A DNA stretch of 12,731 bases from JBDKGH01 sp039798265 (GCA_039798265.1 JBDKGH010000134.1:1-12731); one strand, 5' to 3'; positions 1-7,547 are shown, counted from the stretch's first letter. A program made the numbers and translations. Notes: a model not told the origin generated them from the letters alone.

Positions 1-640
1 CCGTTATACGTTCAAACAAACGACCATAAGGAATGAACTTGAGTTTATTCGCTTCTTGATAACGGGCCGTTCCACCGTATCCTGCGAGTACTACATTTCT
101 TGGATTCCACGTAATTTTATATTTCCATGGATTATTATCACTTTCTGGAGCAATGAGGCCACCAGTAAACGATTCAAAACTTTCTAATTGACCGCCTTTT
201 GCCTTTATTTCATCAATAATGCGCATAGCAGACATATGATCAATGCCCGGATCTACGCCCATTTCGTTGAGCAAGAGAATGCCCGCATCTTTTGCGGCAG
301 CATCCAGTGGCCACATATCATCTGCCACATAACTAGGCGTGATAACCGATTTCTTCAAATCGATACAATCTTTAGCCACGGCCACGTGCATAGTGGCGGG
401 GAGCATGGAGATCACCAAATCCGATTGGGCGATGGCTTCTCTTCGTTTTTCGACGTCAGAGGCATTTAGGACAAAAGCTTCACCATAAGGGCTTCCGGCC
501 AATTTTGCTTGAGCGAATGCCAAGTCCAAATCACCCACTCGAATAAGCCAGTTTTCAGTAGGTGCATACCGGAGCAGATAACGAATCAATTCAGAGCTAC
601 TGCGGCCTGCGCCAATAATGAGGATAACCTTTTTGTCCAT
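1..640 (-). CDS. Saccharopine dehydrogenase (L-glutamate-forming type), N-terminal part, cut by window edge
   Basis: The minus strand is open from an ATG at 638-640 to the left edge, about 213 residues with no stop. Seen: an N-terminal Rossmann nucleotide-binding start (VILIIGAGRSSSELIRYLL, residues 5-23), the stretch DLVISMLPATMHVAVAKDC, and the segment NEMGVDPGIDHMSAM followed by GGLIAPESDNNPWKYK. The last two match the conserved saccharopine reductase core (yeast Lys9 has a G-DPG-DH motif and a GGLPAPE-type motif at the same places). The family interconverts saccharopine with glutamate and 2-aminoadipate semialdehyde using NAD(P). In bacteria this fits lysine breakdown in the cytoplasm, though paralogues of other function exist. 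It is divergent from the DUF4476 gene, and a perfect -7 promoter element lies about 28 nt upstream. The C-terminal half is outside the window. Confidence 0.9.
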   Translation of the reverse strand, partial: MDKKVILIIGAGRSSSELIRYLLRYAPTENWLIRVGDLDLAFAQAKLAGSPYGEAFVLNASDVEKRREAIAQSDLVISMLPATMHVAVAKDCIDLKKSVITPSYVADDMWPLDAAAKDAGILLLNEMGVDPGIDHMSAMRIIDEIKAKGGQLESFESFTGGLIAPESDNNPWKYKITWNPRNVVLAGYGGTARYQEANKLKFIPYGRLFERIT

Positions 641-667
641 AAAAACACGATATTACGCTTGCGGCCC

Positions 668-675
668 CAAAAGTA
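668..675 (-). promoter_or_regulatory. Bacteroidota -7 element for the saccharopine dehydrogenase gene
   Basis: Read on the minus strand the sequence is TACTTTTG, a perfect TAnnTTTG, ending 27 nt before the ATG. No TTG sits at the usual -33 distance, so only the -7 half is supported. Confidence 0.55.
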
Positions 676-869
676 GAATAATAGCGGAGCCATTTTTTTT
701 TCTTTCTCAATAATTGAACAATCTCGGAATTAGCTCGCTAGCATAGAGCCACTTAACCCGTGAGCTCGGACCGTTTGAAATGTTAAAAGGTCAGATCATC
801 TTTTTTTTTGGCACAACCTTCGCAAAGCGCGAAACACTAACTATTTTTAACCCGCTAAAAACAAGGCAA

Positions 870-1973
870 ATGAAACAACTATTTACACTTTTCGCTGGAA
901 TAACATTATCAATAGCGGCCCAAGCTCAAGCTGCCCAAGCAGTAGTATTTGCAGAGGGCGGTGAAAAATTCACCCTTATCCTCAATGGTGAAAAACAAAA
1001 CGACGCGCCAGCAGTCAATGTGAAAGCAAAAAACCTCACCAACGAATTTTACCAAGCTCGTATCGATTTCGAAGAGGCTACTTTGCCTGACTTCAGCAAC
1101 AATAACTTTATGGTAAAACAAGGTATGGAATCTACCTATGTTGTGAAGAAAAACAAAAAAGGTGAGTATGTGTTGCGTTGGGCTTCTGAAGCTCCTATTA
1201 GCAATGCCACTGCAGCTACTCCGAACACAAGTGCAACCGATCAAGTTAAAAACTATGCAATAGCTGACGATGAACACGCAGCACCTACAGGTAGCACTAC
1301 AACCGTAACCGGTGGCACTACCGGCGGAAATGTAACCATGAACACCAACGTTGGTGCCTCAGGAATGGGCGTAAATCAATCCGTTACCGTTACTGAAACA
1401 ACTAAAACCACTACAAGTAAACCTGCGTCAACCGGCACTACTGGCGGCAATGTAACCATGAACGTGGGTGTTCCAGGCGTAAACATGGGCATCAATATGA
1501 CCGTAACTGATGCCACCATGGATGTAGAAGAGTCACATACCTCTACCACCGTTACCACTACCACCACTACTACTACCACTGCACAACCAAAACCAGCGCC
1601 AGCTCCCCAGCCCGTAGTGCAACCAGCGCGTCCGGCGGTGCGTGAAGAAGTTGTGGTAACTCAAGCTCCTGCTGGAGGTTGCATTCGTCAAATGGACGCT
1701 ACGTCTTTTACCAATGCCAAAAAGAGCATTTCTGACAAAGGATTTGATGACACCCGTTTGACCATCGCCAAACAAGTGACCAAAGCAAACTGTCTCACGT
1801 GCGCTCAAATTGTAGAAATCTGCAATGTATTTGCCTTCGAAGAAAGCAAATTAGAATATGCAAAATTTGCGTATGATCACTGCTTCGATCCAAACAACTA
1901 CTACATGGTCAACGATGTATTCTCTTTTGAGAGTTCAATGGAAGAGTTGACCAAGTACGTTGAATCTAAATAA
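870..1973 (+). CDS. Secreted DUF4476-domain protein with Thr/Gly-rich repeat region
   Basis: 367 residues from the ATG at 870. An in-frame ATG at 780 would add 30 residues before an obvious signal peptide (MKQLFTLFAGITLSIAAQAQA), so 870 is chosen. Residues about 25-110 are a short beta-rich N-terminal part beginning VVFAEGGEKFTLILNGE. Residues about 134-240 are low complexity, with two 40-residue repeats around TTGGNVTMN and then a long Thr run; a Pro/Ala/Val-rich linker follows. Residues 271-367 match DUF4476 (ends FESSMEELTKYVESK), with cysteines at 271, 308, 311, 318 and 338, including a CxxC, which suggests disulphides after export. The role of DUF4476 is not known. The protein is probably periplasmic or surface-located. 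A strong terminator follows, so it is likely a single-gene unit. Codon choice looks like that of a well-expressed gene. Confidence 0.85.
   Translation: MKQLFTLFAGITLSIAAQAQAAQAVVFAEGGEKFTLILNGEKQNDAPAVNVKAKNLTNEFYQARIDFEEATLPDFSNNNFMVKQGMESTYVVKKNKKGEYVLRWASEAPISNATAATPNTSATDQVKNYAIADDEHAAPTGSTTTVTGGTTGGNVTMNTNVGASGMGVNQSVTVTETTKTTTSKPASTGTTGGNVTMNVGVPGVNMGINMTVTDATMDVEESHTSTTVTTTTTTTTTAQPKPAPAPQPVVQPARPAVREEVVVTQAPAGGCIRQMDATSFTNAKKSISDKGFDDTRLTIAKQVTKANCLTCAQIVEICNVFAFEESKLEYAKFAYDHCFDPNNYYMVNDVFSFESSMEELTKYVESK
1311..1530 (+). repeat. Two-copy 120-bp in-frame direct repeat in the DUF4476 gene
   Basis: The copies start at about 1311 and 1431, exactly 120 bp (40 codons) apart. Both contain GGCACTACxGGCGGxAATG and continue into TAACCATGAAC, and both encode (G)TTGGNVTMN followed by a Gly/Met/Asn-rich stretch and a VTVT/MTVT strand. 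Similarity fades after about 85-100 bp. An ACC/ACT triplet run encoding poly-Thr follows at about 1540-1580. Confidence 0.85.
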
Positions 1974-1998
1974 TCGCATTTCCTTCGGGATGAAGCAT

Positions 1999-2037
1999 TG
2001 CCGAAGGTGAACACGACACCTTCGGCATTATTTTTTC
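1999..2037 (+). terminator. Intrinsic terminator of the DUF4476 gene
   Basis: A perfect 11-bp stem (TGCCGAAGGTG at 1999-2009 with CACCTTCGGCA at 2017-2027) has a 7-nt loop and is followed by TTATTTTTT. It starts 25 nt after the stop codon and separates this gene from the lipoprotein operon. Confidence 0.92.
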
Positions 2038-2058
2038 CAATCTCTTAAAGTCTCGTTT

Positions 2059-3429
2059 ATGAAACACATTTACACCCTTCTTTTCTCAGCCTTGGTGCTT
2101 GTCTCGGCTTGCCAGACCAGTAAGCACTTTACCAAGCTCGGCGCTAAGCAAGAGGAAGCGGGCTTAGTAAATGAAGCTGCTGCTAGCTATTATTCAGCGC
2201 TCGTTAAAAAAAGAAATAACGTCGATGCTCAAATCGGCATGAAGAAGACTGGTCAGTTAGTGCTGAACAACTTGCTCAGTGAATTTTCACGCAATGCTAG
2301 CTTTGGTACAAAAAAAGACGCTGTTTATTCGTTTCACACCGCACGCGATTACCGCGATAAAATTAGAGGAGTAGGCATTGAACTGCAGTTGGCTGATTTT
2401 TATATCACCGATTACGAAAAAACAAAATCAGCTTACCTCACTGATCTATACAACGAAGGAACAACTTTGCTCGAGCAAGAAAAGTACAAAGACGCCGAAG
2501 TAAAATTCAATGAAATCAAACGTCTCGACCCGAATTTTAAAGATGCCCAAGACTTAGGCGAAATGGCGGTATTAGAACCTTTGTATATCTCGGGCAACAG
2601 TGAATTTAACCTCGGGCACTACCGAGCAGCCTATGGTTATTTCAATCAAATTACCACCAAACGTTCCGATTACAAAGACGTAGTGGATTTGAAAAAGAAG
2701 TGCATCGAAAAAGGACGTTACACCATTGCATTACTCCCTTTTAACAATGCTACTACTACCCCAGGCTTGGACGCTCGCATTTCTGCCTACGCGTTAGAAG
2801 CACTCACTTCTATTAACGATCCCTTCTTACGCATTGTTGACCGCGAAAACATGCAAGCTATTTTGCAAGAGCAAAAATTACAATTGAGCGGCGTTATTGA
2901 TGATGCCACCGCTGTAGAAGTAGGCGAACTCGTAGGCGCACAAGCGATACTCACCGGTACGGTCATCAATTACTCGGTAAAAACAGGATTGATGCGTCCT
3001 GCTCAGCGCAACGCATACGCGAGTTATTCTGTGAAAAAACTGAATGAAGTAGATGGCAAATACTATTTCGAAACTCGCTATAAACCGACCACCTACACCG
3101 AGTATTACAACAACAGTTCATGCACCATTGGTTTTCAGTACAAGCTGATCAACCTAAGTACAGGAGAAATTCTGCAGACTGAAATTTTAAACAAAACAGC
3201 CAACGACGAAATATTATATGCCCGCTATGAAGGAAATGCCAACGAGCTTTTCCCAGCTTCTGCGAATGGTGTAAATATGAATCCGAATGACCGTCAAGCC
3301 TTGATGACTATGCTGAATGGACGTCAGCAGCTCAAATCAGGAGATGATTTGGCTAACAACCTACTGATTGAAATTGGTGGTCAGTTATCCAAGCAAATTG
3401 GAATGAAAGTGACCCAAATTGTAAAATAA
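2059..3429 (+). CDS. Outer-membrane lipoprotein with TPR-like repeats and a CsgG-type domain
   Basis: 456 residues. The signal peptide ends in the lipobox LVSAC, so Cys18 is the predicted lipidated residue. Residues about 19-60 and 127-215 are helical and TPR-like (YNEGTTLLEQEKYKDAEVKFNEIKRLDPN). From residue 220 a CsgG/TolB-N-type domain starts: YTIALLPFNNATT, then LRIVDRENMQAILQEQKLQLSGVIDDATAVEVGELVGAQAILTGTV. This is the hallmark order of the family: a strand with PF, then ERxxxxxILxEQ-like, then GAxxxLxGxV. CsgG forms the curli export pore; relatives include FlgO/FlgT-like and LpoB-like envelope proteins. The TPR extension and the 456-residue length differ from CsgG itself (about 260 mature residues), so pore formation cannot be assumed. 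It is first in a run with two LPP20-type lipoproteins and is separated from the next gene by 4 nt. Confidence 0.85.
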   Translation: MKHIYTLLFSALVLVSACQTSKHFTKLGAKQEEAGLVNEAAASYYSALVKKRNNVDAQIGMKKTGQLVLNNLLSEFSRNASFGTKKDAVYSFHTARDYRDKIRGVGIELQLADFYITDYEKTKSAYLTDLYNEGTTLLEQEKYKDAEVKFNEIKRLDPNFKDAQDLGEMAVLEPLYISGNSEFNLGHYRAAYGYFNQITTKRSDYKDVVDLKKKCIEKGRYTIALLPFNNATTTPGLDARISAYALEALTSINDPFLRIVDRENMQAILQEQKLQLSGVIDDATAVEVGELVGAQAILTGTVINYSVKTGLMRPAQRNAYASYSVKKLNEVDGKYYFETRYKPTTYTEYYNNSSCTIGFQYKLINLSTGEILQTEILNKTANDEILYARYEGNANELFPASANGVNMNPNDRQALMTMLNGRQQLKSGDDLANNLLIEIGGQLSKQIGMKVTQIVK

Positions 3430-3433
3430 AGAC

Positions 3434-4825
3434 ATGAAATTGCGCTACACCCTTTTACTACTTCTCAGCGCACTGCTGGGATGTTTGTTGCCAGGATGCG
3501 GCGATAAACAAACCGTGGCCACACCTGAAAAACCAGTGGCCACTCGCCCACAGTGGATAGATGCGCGCCCCTTCAATAGCGCCTATTATATTGGTATTGG
3601 TAACTGCAGTAAAACTGCACAGCCGCTCGATTATCAAAACATCGCGAAGAAAAATGCACTCAACGATATGGCCACTGAAATCAGTGTTCGTGTTCAGGGA
3701 AGTACATTTTTGAATTCGATGGAAGTGAATAGAAACTTCAGTGAAGAGTTCATTTCAACCATCAACACTACCACCAACGAACAAATAGAGGATTACGAAA
3801 TTGCCGGAACTTGGGAAACTGAAAAGGAATTTTGGGTGTACTACCGACTCAATAAGGCTCAATACCAAGCCAAGAAAGCGGAAAAAAAGAACCAAGTATT
3901 GCGTTCGGCTTATGACTTTTATTTGAAAGGATTAGATGCCGAGAACACGAATAATCTGTCAGCCGCAATTGACTTATATCTCCGTGGCTTGGTGGCTATG
4001 AAAAACTACTGGGCAGAAGTCAACGAATTCCAATCGGAACAAGGTAATATATACCTCGACAATGAACTTTACGCAGCCATGCGCCGCTGTATTACAGGAA
4101 TAAGTCTGCAATCTAACTTAGAAAAAATCACTCTTTCCTCTGCCAACAATTACAGTGAGAAGGCAACCATTACTGCTTTATACAATGGCAAGCCCGTGAA
4201 AGGAGTTGAAATCGTTTACAACTACAAGAAAGAAAAATACATGAAGCCCCGCACCGTTCTTTCGGACGACAAAGGCAATGTATTAGCGGAAGTGGACAAT
4301 GTATCTACCTTCGAAAAGAACAATACACTCGATGTACTTATTGGAATAGAAGCCCTGATTCCAAAAGACTTAGATCAACGCATCACCGAGGGTTTGCTCA
4401 AAGGTTTGCGCACCGATAGTCGCAAGATTCCCATTGAACTGTTATCGCCTACCATTAGTGTTGCCTCTTTAGAGAAAACACTTGGAGAAGAAACCGGTGG
4501 AGCCACCTTATTGAGCGCTATGAAAGCCGAACTCAGCAAACGGGGAATGCGCATTGTGACAGGAGCAACGGAAGCCAATTACACCATAAACATTCAATCC
4601 AATACCACCGCCGGAGGTACCACACAGGGATTCATTCTCGCATTTTTAGAAATGAATGTAACGGTCAAAAATACTAAAACAGGCGAGATCATTTTTCAAG
4701 ATGCCACAAGCTCTATGAAAGGCGTGCAGCTCACCATCGAAGGAGCCAGCATAGATGCCTATAAAAAAGGAAAGGAAAAAATTGAAAATCAATTAGCCGC
4801 TGCAATAGTCGATGCTATTTTGTAG
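3434..4825 (+). CDS. LPP20-type lipoprotein, large form
   Basis: 463 residues, starting 4 nt after the previous stop, so translation is probably coupled. The signal peptide is very Leu-rich, with two possible lipidation cysteines; Cys22 (LLPGC, followed by GDKQ) fits better than Cys17. Residues about 38-150 match the LPP20 pattern: PQWIDARPFNSAYYIGIG, then an Ala-rich helix (NIAKKNALNDMATEISVRV) and FWVYYRLNKAQYQ. The middle (about 155-200) is helical, and the segment near 228-300 looks like an Ig-like/carboxypeptidase-regulatory beta fold (ATITALYNGKPVKGVEIVYNYKK, DDKGNVLAEV). The C-terminal 110 residues (ANYTINIQSNTTAGG, then NVTVKNTKTGEIIFQD) resemble the final strand-helix part of CsgG/LPP20-like proteins. 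It is probably a periplasm-facing outer-membrane lipoprotein working with the CsgG-type neighbour. Its exact function is unknown. Confidence 0.82.
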   Translation: MKLRYTLLLLLSALLGCLLPGCGDKQTVATPEKPVATRPQWIDARPFNSAYYIGIGNCSKTAQPLDYQNIAKKNALNDMATEISVRVQGSTFLNSMEVNRNFSEEFISTINTTTNEQIEDYEIAGTWETEKEFWVYYRLNKAQYQAKKAEKKNQVLRSAYDFYLKGLDAENTNNLSAAIDLYLRGLVAMKNYWAEVNEFQSEQGNIYLDNELYAAMRRCITGISLQSNLEKITLSSANNYSEKATITALYNGKPVKGVEIVYNYKKEKYMKPRTVLSDDKGNVLAEVDNVSTFEKNNTLDVLIGIEALIPKDLDQRITEGLLKGLRTDSRKIPIELLSPTISVASLEKTLGEETGGATLLSAMKAELSKRGMRIVTGATEANYTINIQSNTTAGGTTQGFILAFLEMNVTVKNTKTGEIIFQDATSSMKGVQLTIEGASIDAYKKGKEKIENQLAAAIVDAIL

Positions 4826-4911
4826 TTTTGGCATGATAAATGGAAATTCGAAAAACAAGAAGAACAACAAACAGTTCGATAAACTAGTATAAACAAACCA
4901 AAACAACGCAT

Positions 4912-5493
4912 ATGAAACGTTTTACTCTCATTCTATTAGTAGCCGGAGTAGCCATCTTCGGAGCAAGCTGTGGCAAAAAGAAAAAAGCTGCTGCTGAAAC
5001 CCCAAAACCAACTGGCGAAGTACTCATCAATGAATACTGCACTGGATCTGATTATGCTAGTACAAAGGATGCCTTCCGCGCTACAGCAACCGGTGAAAGT
5101 ACCGACCGCGAAACGGCTAAGAAAAAAGCTCGCAGCAATGCTCAAGCTGAATTAGCAAAAACCATCAACACAACCATGAAAATTGTTGGTGACAACTACG
5201 TAAATTCAACTGAGTTTAACAACAAAGAAGAAGTAACTGAGACCTTCCAAGAAATGGCTCGTACTTTAGTTGATCAAGAGTTGAAAGGTGCTATTGAGAT
5301 TTGTGAAAAATTGACTCAGCGCGACGGTGTATACGTTAGCTATGTAGCTCTTGAGCTTTCTGGTTCTAAAATCGCTGATGCTTACAACGCAGGTTTGAGC
5401 CAAAACGAAAAGTTGAAAGCAGATTACAACTACGAAAAGTTCAAAGAAACATTCGAGAAAGAAATGCAAAAAATGGCTGACGAGCGTAAATAA
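4912..5493 (+). CDS. LPP20-type lipoprotein, small form
   Basis: 193 residues. The lipobox is FGASC, so Cys20 is predicted to be lipidated, followed by a Lys-rich stretch (GKKKKAAAE). Residues about 55-150 carry the LPP20/FlgP-like pattern: FRATATGESTDRETAKKKARSNAQAELAKTINTTMK, then FQEMARTLVDQELKGAIEICEKL and VYVSYVALEL. The C-terminus (165-193) is a charged helix. It follows the large LPP20 gene after 86 nt with no terminator, and ends in a shared terminator, so it belongs to the same unit. A TAGTTTTG at 4823-4830, overlapping the upstream stop codon, could give it an extra promoter. Its many GCT, GGT and CGT codons suggest higher expression than the two genes before it. The function is unknown, but the domain context suggests an envelope complex. 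Confidence 0.82.
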   Translation: MKRFTLILLVAGVAIFGASCGKKKKAAAETPKPTGEVLINEYCTGSDYASTKDAFRATATGESTDRETAKKKARSNAQAELAKTINTTMKIVGDNYVNSTEFNNKEEVTETFQEMARTLVDQELKGAIEICEKLTQRDGVYVSYVALELSGSKIADAYNAGLSQNEKLKADYNYEKFKETFEKEMQKMADERK

Positions 5494-5513
5494 TCGTTGG
5501 ATCTAAAGCATAA

Positions 5514-5541
5514 AAAAAACCCCGATTCGTCGGGGTTTTTT
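5514..5541. terminator. Bidirectional intrinsic terminator between the lipoprotein operon and icd
   Basis: A perfect 12-bp stem has its core CCCCGA at 5520-5525, a TTCG loop, and TCGGGG at 5530-5535. It is flanked by an A-run on the left and a T-run on the right, so either strand gives a GC stem plus U-tract. It lies between convergent genes that stop at 5493 (plus) and 5561 (minus) and probably serves both. Confidence 0.95.
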
Positions 5542-5560
5542 ATTGTCTATCTTTTACTGA

Positions 5561-6790
5561 TTACGCTGTCATGCGAGCGTTCAGCTCCGCATCGATCGCA
5601 TCTAAGAAATCTTCCGTAGTTAAGTAGTGTGAATCATTGGTTTTATCACCATGAATGCATACTGCCAAATCTTTGGTCATTTTGCCCGCCTCAACGAGGT
5701 CAACACACACCTTCTCGAGGGTTTCTGCGAAACGGATCAACTCTGGGTTGTTATCCAATTTACCGCGGAAGGCCAAACCTTGAGTCCATGCGAAAATAGA
5801 CGCGATGGGGTTAGTTGAAGTTTTTTTACCTTGTTGATATTGACGGTAGTGACGGGTTACAGTACCGTGAGCAGCCTCGGCTTCCATGGTTTTTCCGTCA
5901 GGGGTAATCAATGCAGAGGTCATTAAGCCTAAAGATCCAAAGCCTTGAGCTACGATATCTGACTGAACATCTCCATCGTAGTTTTTACAGGCCCACACAA
6001 ATCCTCCATCGCTCTTTAAGCAGTAGGCAACCATATCGTCAATCAAACGGTGCTCATAAGTGATACCCAATTCATCGAATTGAGATTTGAATTCGTTTTG
6101 ATAAACCTCTTCGAAGATATCTTTGAAACGACCATCATAGGCTTTCAAAATTGTATTTTTAGAAGAGAAGTAAAGATTCCACTTACGTTGAATAGCCTGA
6201 TTCATGCAGCTGCGCGCGAAGCCATAAATGGATTCATCTGTGTTATACATGCTCAAAGCCACACCATCTCCTTCGAAGTTATATACTTCCCAAGTTTTTG
6301 TTTCACCACCATCTTCTGGGGTGAAAGACATGGTCAACTTACCTTTTCCTTTGATAACGGCGTCAGTAGCGCGGTATTGATCACCAAAGGCATGACGACC
6401 GATATTGATGGGTTTGGTCCAGCCTGGAACTAAGCGAGGAACATTGGTACAAATGATTGGCTCGCGGAAAACAGTACCACCGATGATGTTACGGATAGTT
6501 CCATTGGGGCTTTTCCACATTTTTTTCAAACCAAATTCCTTCACGCGTGCCTCATCAGGAGTGATGGTTGCACATTTTACGGCAACATTATATTTCAAAG
6601 TAGCTTCGGCCGCCTCCACCGTAACGCGGTCTTCTGTGGCGTCACGGTTTTCGATACCCAAGTCATAATACTTGATGTCCAGATCGAGGTATGGAAAAAT
6701 CAACTTCTCTTTAATGAATGACCAAATAATGCGTGTCATTTCGTCCCCATCCATTTCCACGATGGGATTCGCCACTTTGATTTTGTTCAT
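5561..6790 (-). CDS. icd: NADP-dependent isocitrate dehydrogenase, eukaryote-like homodimeric type
   Basis: 409 residues. It converts isocitrate to 2-oxoglutarate and CO2 with NADP+ in the TCA cycle, in the cytoplasm. It aligns closely with human IDH1 from end to end. Substrate residues Ser94, Arg100, Arg109 and Arg132 fall at the same numbers, within SPNGTIRNIIGGTVFRE and NIGRHAFGDQYRATD. The metal-binding Asp region (LIDDMVA and YDGDVQSD, residues 249-278) and the NADP-selecting AAHGTVTRHYR (Arg313, His314) are present. The length is normal for this subfamily, unlike the E. coli Icd type. The start is the ATG at 6788-6790. A perfect -7 promoter element lies about 20 nt upstream, giving a very short leader, and the gene ends at the bidirectional terminator. 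Confidence 0.97.
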   Translation of the reverse strand: MNKIKVANPIVEMDGDEMTRIIWSFIKEKLIFPYLDLDIKYYDLGIENRDATEDRVTVEAAEATLKYNVAVKCATITPDEARVKEFGLKKMWKSPNGTIRNIIGGTVFREPIICTNVPRLVPGWTKPINIGRHAFGDQYRATDAVIKGKGKLTMSFTPEDGGETKTWEVYNFEGDGVALSMYNTDESIYGFARSCMNQAIQRKWNLYFSSKNTILKAYDGRFKDIFEEVYQNEFKSQFDELGITYEHRLIDDMVAYCLKSDGGFVWACKNYDGDVQSDIVAQGFGSLGLMTSALITPDGKTMEAEAAHGTVTRHYRQYQQGKKTSTNPIASIFAWTQGLAFRGKLDNNPELIRFAETLEKVCVDLVEAGKMTKDLAVCIHGDKTNDSHYLTTEDFLDAIDAELNARMTA

Positions 6791-6810
6791 GATTGAATTT
6801 ATAGGGATTG

Positions 6811-6818
6811 CAAAATTA
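6811..6818 (-). promoter_or_regulatory. Bacteroidota -7 element for icd
   Basis: The minus strand reads TAATTTTG, a perfect TAnnTTTG, 20 nt before the icd ATG. Its first base is shared with the T-tract side of the ndk terminator. I see no TTG at the -33 spacing. Confidence 0.6.
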
Positions 6819-6852
6819 AAAAAGGCTGAAACCGATGGTATCGATTTCAGCC
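6812..6852 (-). terminator. Intrinsic terminator of ndk
   Basis: On the minus strand a 13-bp stem with one G·U pair (arms at 6852-6840 and 6836-6824, starting GGCTGAAA) closes a 3-nt loop and is followed by six T (6823-6818) and AATTTT. It lies about 100 nt after the ndk stop codon. Confidence 0.92.
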
Positions 6853-6859
6853 CTTAAAG

Positions 6860-6937
6860 TTAGTGTGTCAAAGACACTCTACTTCTTCTTTTATTCACTA
6901 TGGCTTTGATTTTTTCAGTATTGAAGGTCTCTGCCAT
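6860..6937 (-). CDS. Possible 25-residue small protein between ndk and its terminator
   Basis: An ATG at 6935-6937 opens a short frame that stops 8 nt before the terminator stem, encoding MAETFNTEKIKAIVNKRRSRVSLTH. It begins 13 nt after the ndk stop, on the same strand and likely the same transcript. It is basic at its C-terminus (VNKRRSR). I recognise no family. The frame is also open upstream through part of ndk, so it may be chance; only its fit between stop codon and terminator argues for it. Confidence 0.25.
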   Translation of the reverse strand: MAETFNTEKIKAIVNKRRSRVSLTH

Positions 6938-6950
6938 GTTGGAATAAGAA

Positions 6951-7370
6951 TTAAGCGAATTCGCGTTGTGAAAAGAAGAAAGAGGCTTCGATTTTAGCGT
7001 TTTCGTCGCTGTCAGAACCGTGTACTGCGTTCGCTGCGATGCTTTGAGCAAACATGCGACGGATGGTTCCTTCGTCAGCTTTAGTAGGATCGGTAGCTCC
7101 GATCAACTTGCGGAATTCTTCAACGGCGTTGTCTTTTTCAAGAACTGCTGCGATGATTGGGCCGCTAGTCATGTATTCTACCAACTCGCCGTAGAAAGGA
7201 CGTTCACGGTGTACACCGTAAAATTCGCCTGCCTCAGCAGTGGTAAGACGAGTCCATTTCATAGCTTTGATAGAGAAGCCAGCTGAAACGATTACGTCGA
7301 TGATTTTTCCATGATTATTAGCCGCGGTTGCGTCCGGCTTAATCATGGTGAAGGTTAATTTACCTGCCAT
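6951..7370 (-). CDS. ndk: Nucleoside diphosphate kinase
   Basis: 139 residues. It transfers the gamma-phosphate from ATP to other nucleoside diphosphates through a phosphohistidine and so balances NTP and dNTP pools. Seen: the N-terminal strand and Lys (LTFTMIKPDAT, Lys11), IKAMKWTRLT, the ERPFYGELVEYMTSGP segment, and the active-site motif NAVHGSDS with catalytic His117. The length is normal for bacterial Ndk (about 140). The start is the ATG at 7368-7370. It has its own perfect -7 promoter element and its own terminator, so it is a single-gene unit apart from the possible small ORF after it. Confidence 0.97.
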   Translation of the reverse strand: MAGKLTFTMIKPDATAANNHGKIIDVIVSAGFSIKAMKWTRLTTAEAGEFYGVHRERPFYGELVEYMTSGPIIAAVLEKDNAVEEFRKLIGATDPTKADEGTIRRMFAQSIAANAVHGSDSDENAKIEASFFFSQREFA

Positions 7371-7398
7371 AATTGTATTATTCTGTAAAAAGTGGGTG

Positions 7399-7406
7399 CA
7401 AAGCTA
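7399..7406 (-). promoter_or_regulatory. Bacteroidota -7 element for ndk
   Basis: The minus strand reads TAGCTTTG, a perfect TAnnTTTG, 28 nt before the ndk ATG. No clear -33 TTG is visible. Confidence 0.55.
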
Positions 7407-7444
7407 ATTATAAAAGCGGGGATATCCATAAGGAAAGTAGAATT

Positions 7445-7547
7445 TCAGCGAGGGGTGTGGGGCGGATGGCATCCTCTCTCCAAAATACCATCCCTTTTGT
7501 CAGAATAAACCTGAGCCACGAAATTCGCTCCCCACACCTCTCGCTGA
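7445..7547. other. 103-nt structured element closed by an 18-bp inverted repeat
   Basis: The arm at 7445-7462 (TCAGCGAGGGGTGTGGGG) pairs with 7530-7547 along all 18 positions, with one G·U pair if read from the plus strand (A·C mismatch if read from the minus strand). Inside the 67-nt loop are smaller pairings: GGATGG at 7464-7469 with CCATCC at 7488-7493, and TCAG at 7500-7503 with CTGA at 7511-7514. No T-run follows on either strand, so it is not an ordinary terminator. It is more GC-rich than its surroundings. It could be an unnamed RNA or a REP/MITE-like repeat. Confidence 0.6.

Noticed and set aside
188..469. 93-residue plus-strand frame inside the saccharopine dehydrogenase gene
   Set aside because: It is antisense to a clearly conserved protein with motifs throughout, so it is a shadow.
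819..833. TTCGC/GCGAA hairpin before the DUF4476 gene as a regulatory site
   Set aside because: The stem is only 5 bp and nothing else supports it.
780..869. Upstream ATG of the DUF4476 gene as the true start
   Set aside because: It would put 30 unrelated residues before a clear signal peptide; the ATG at 870 fits secretion.
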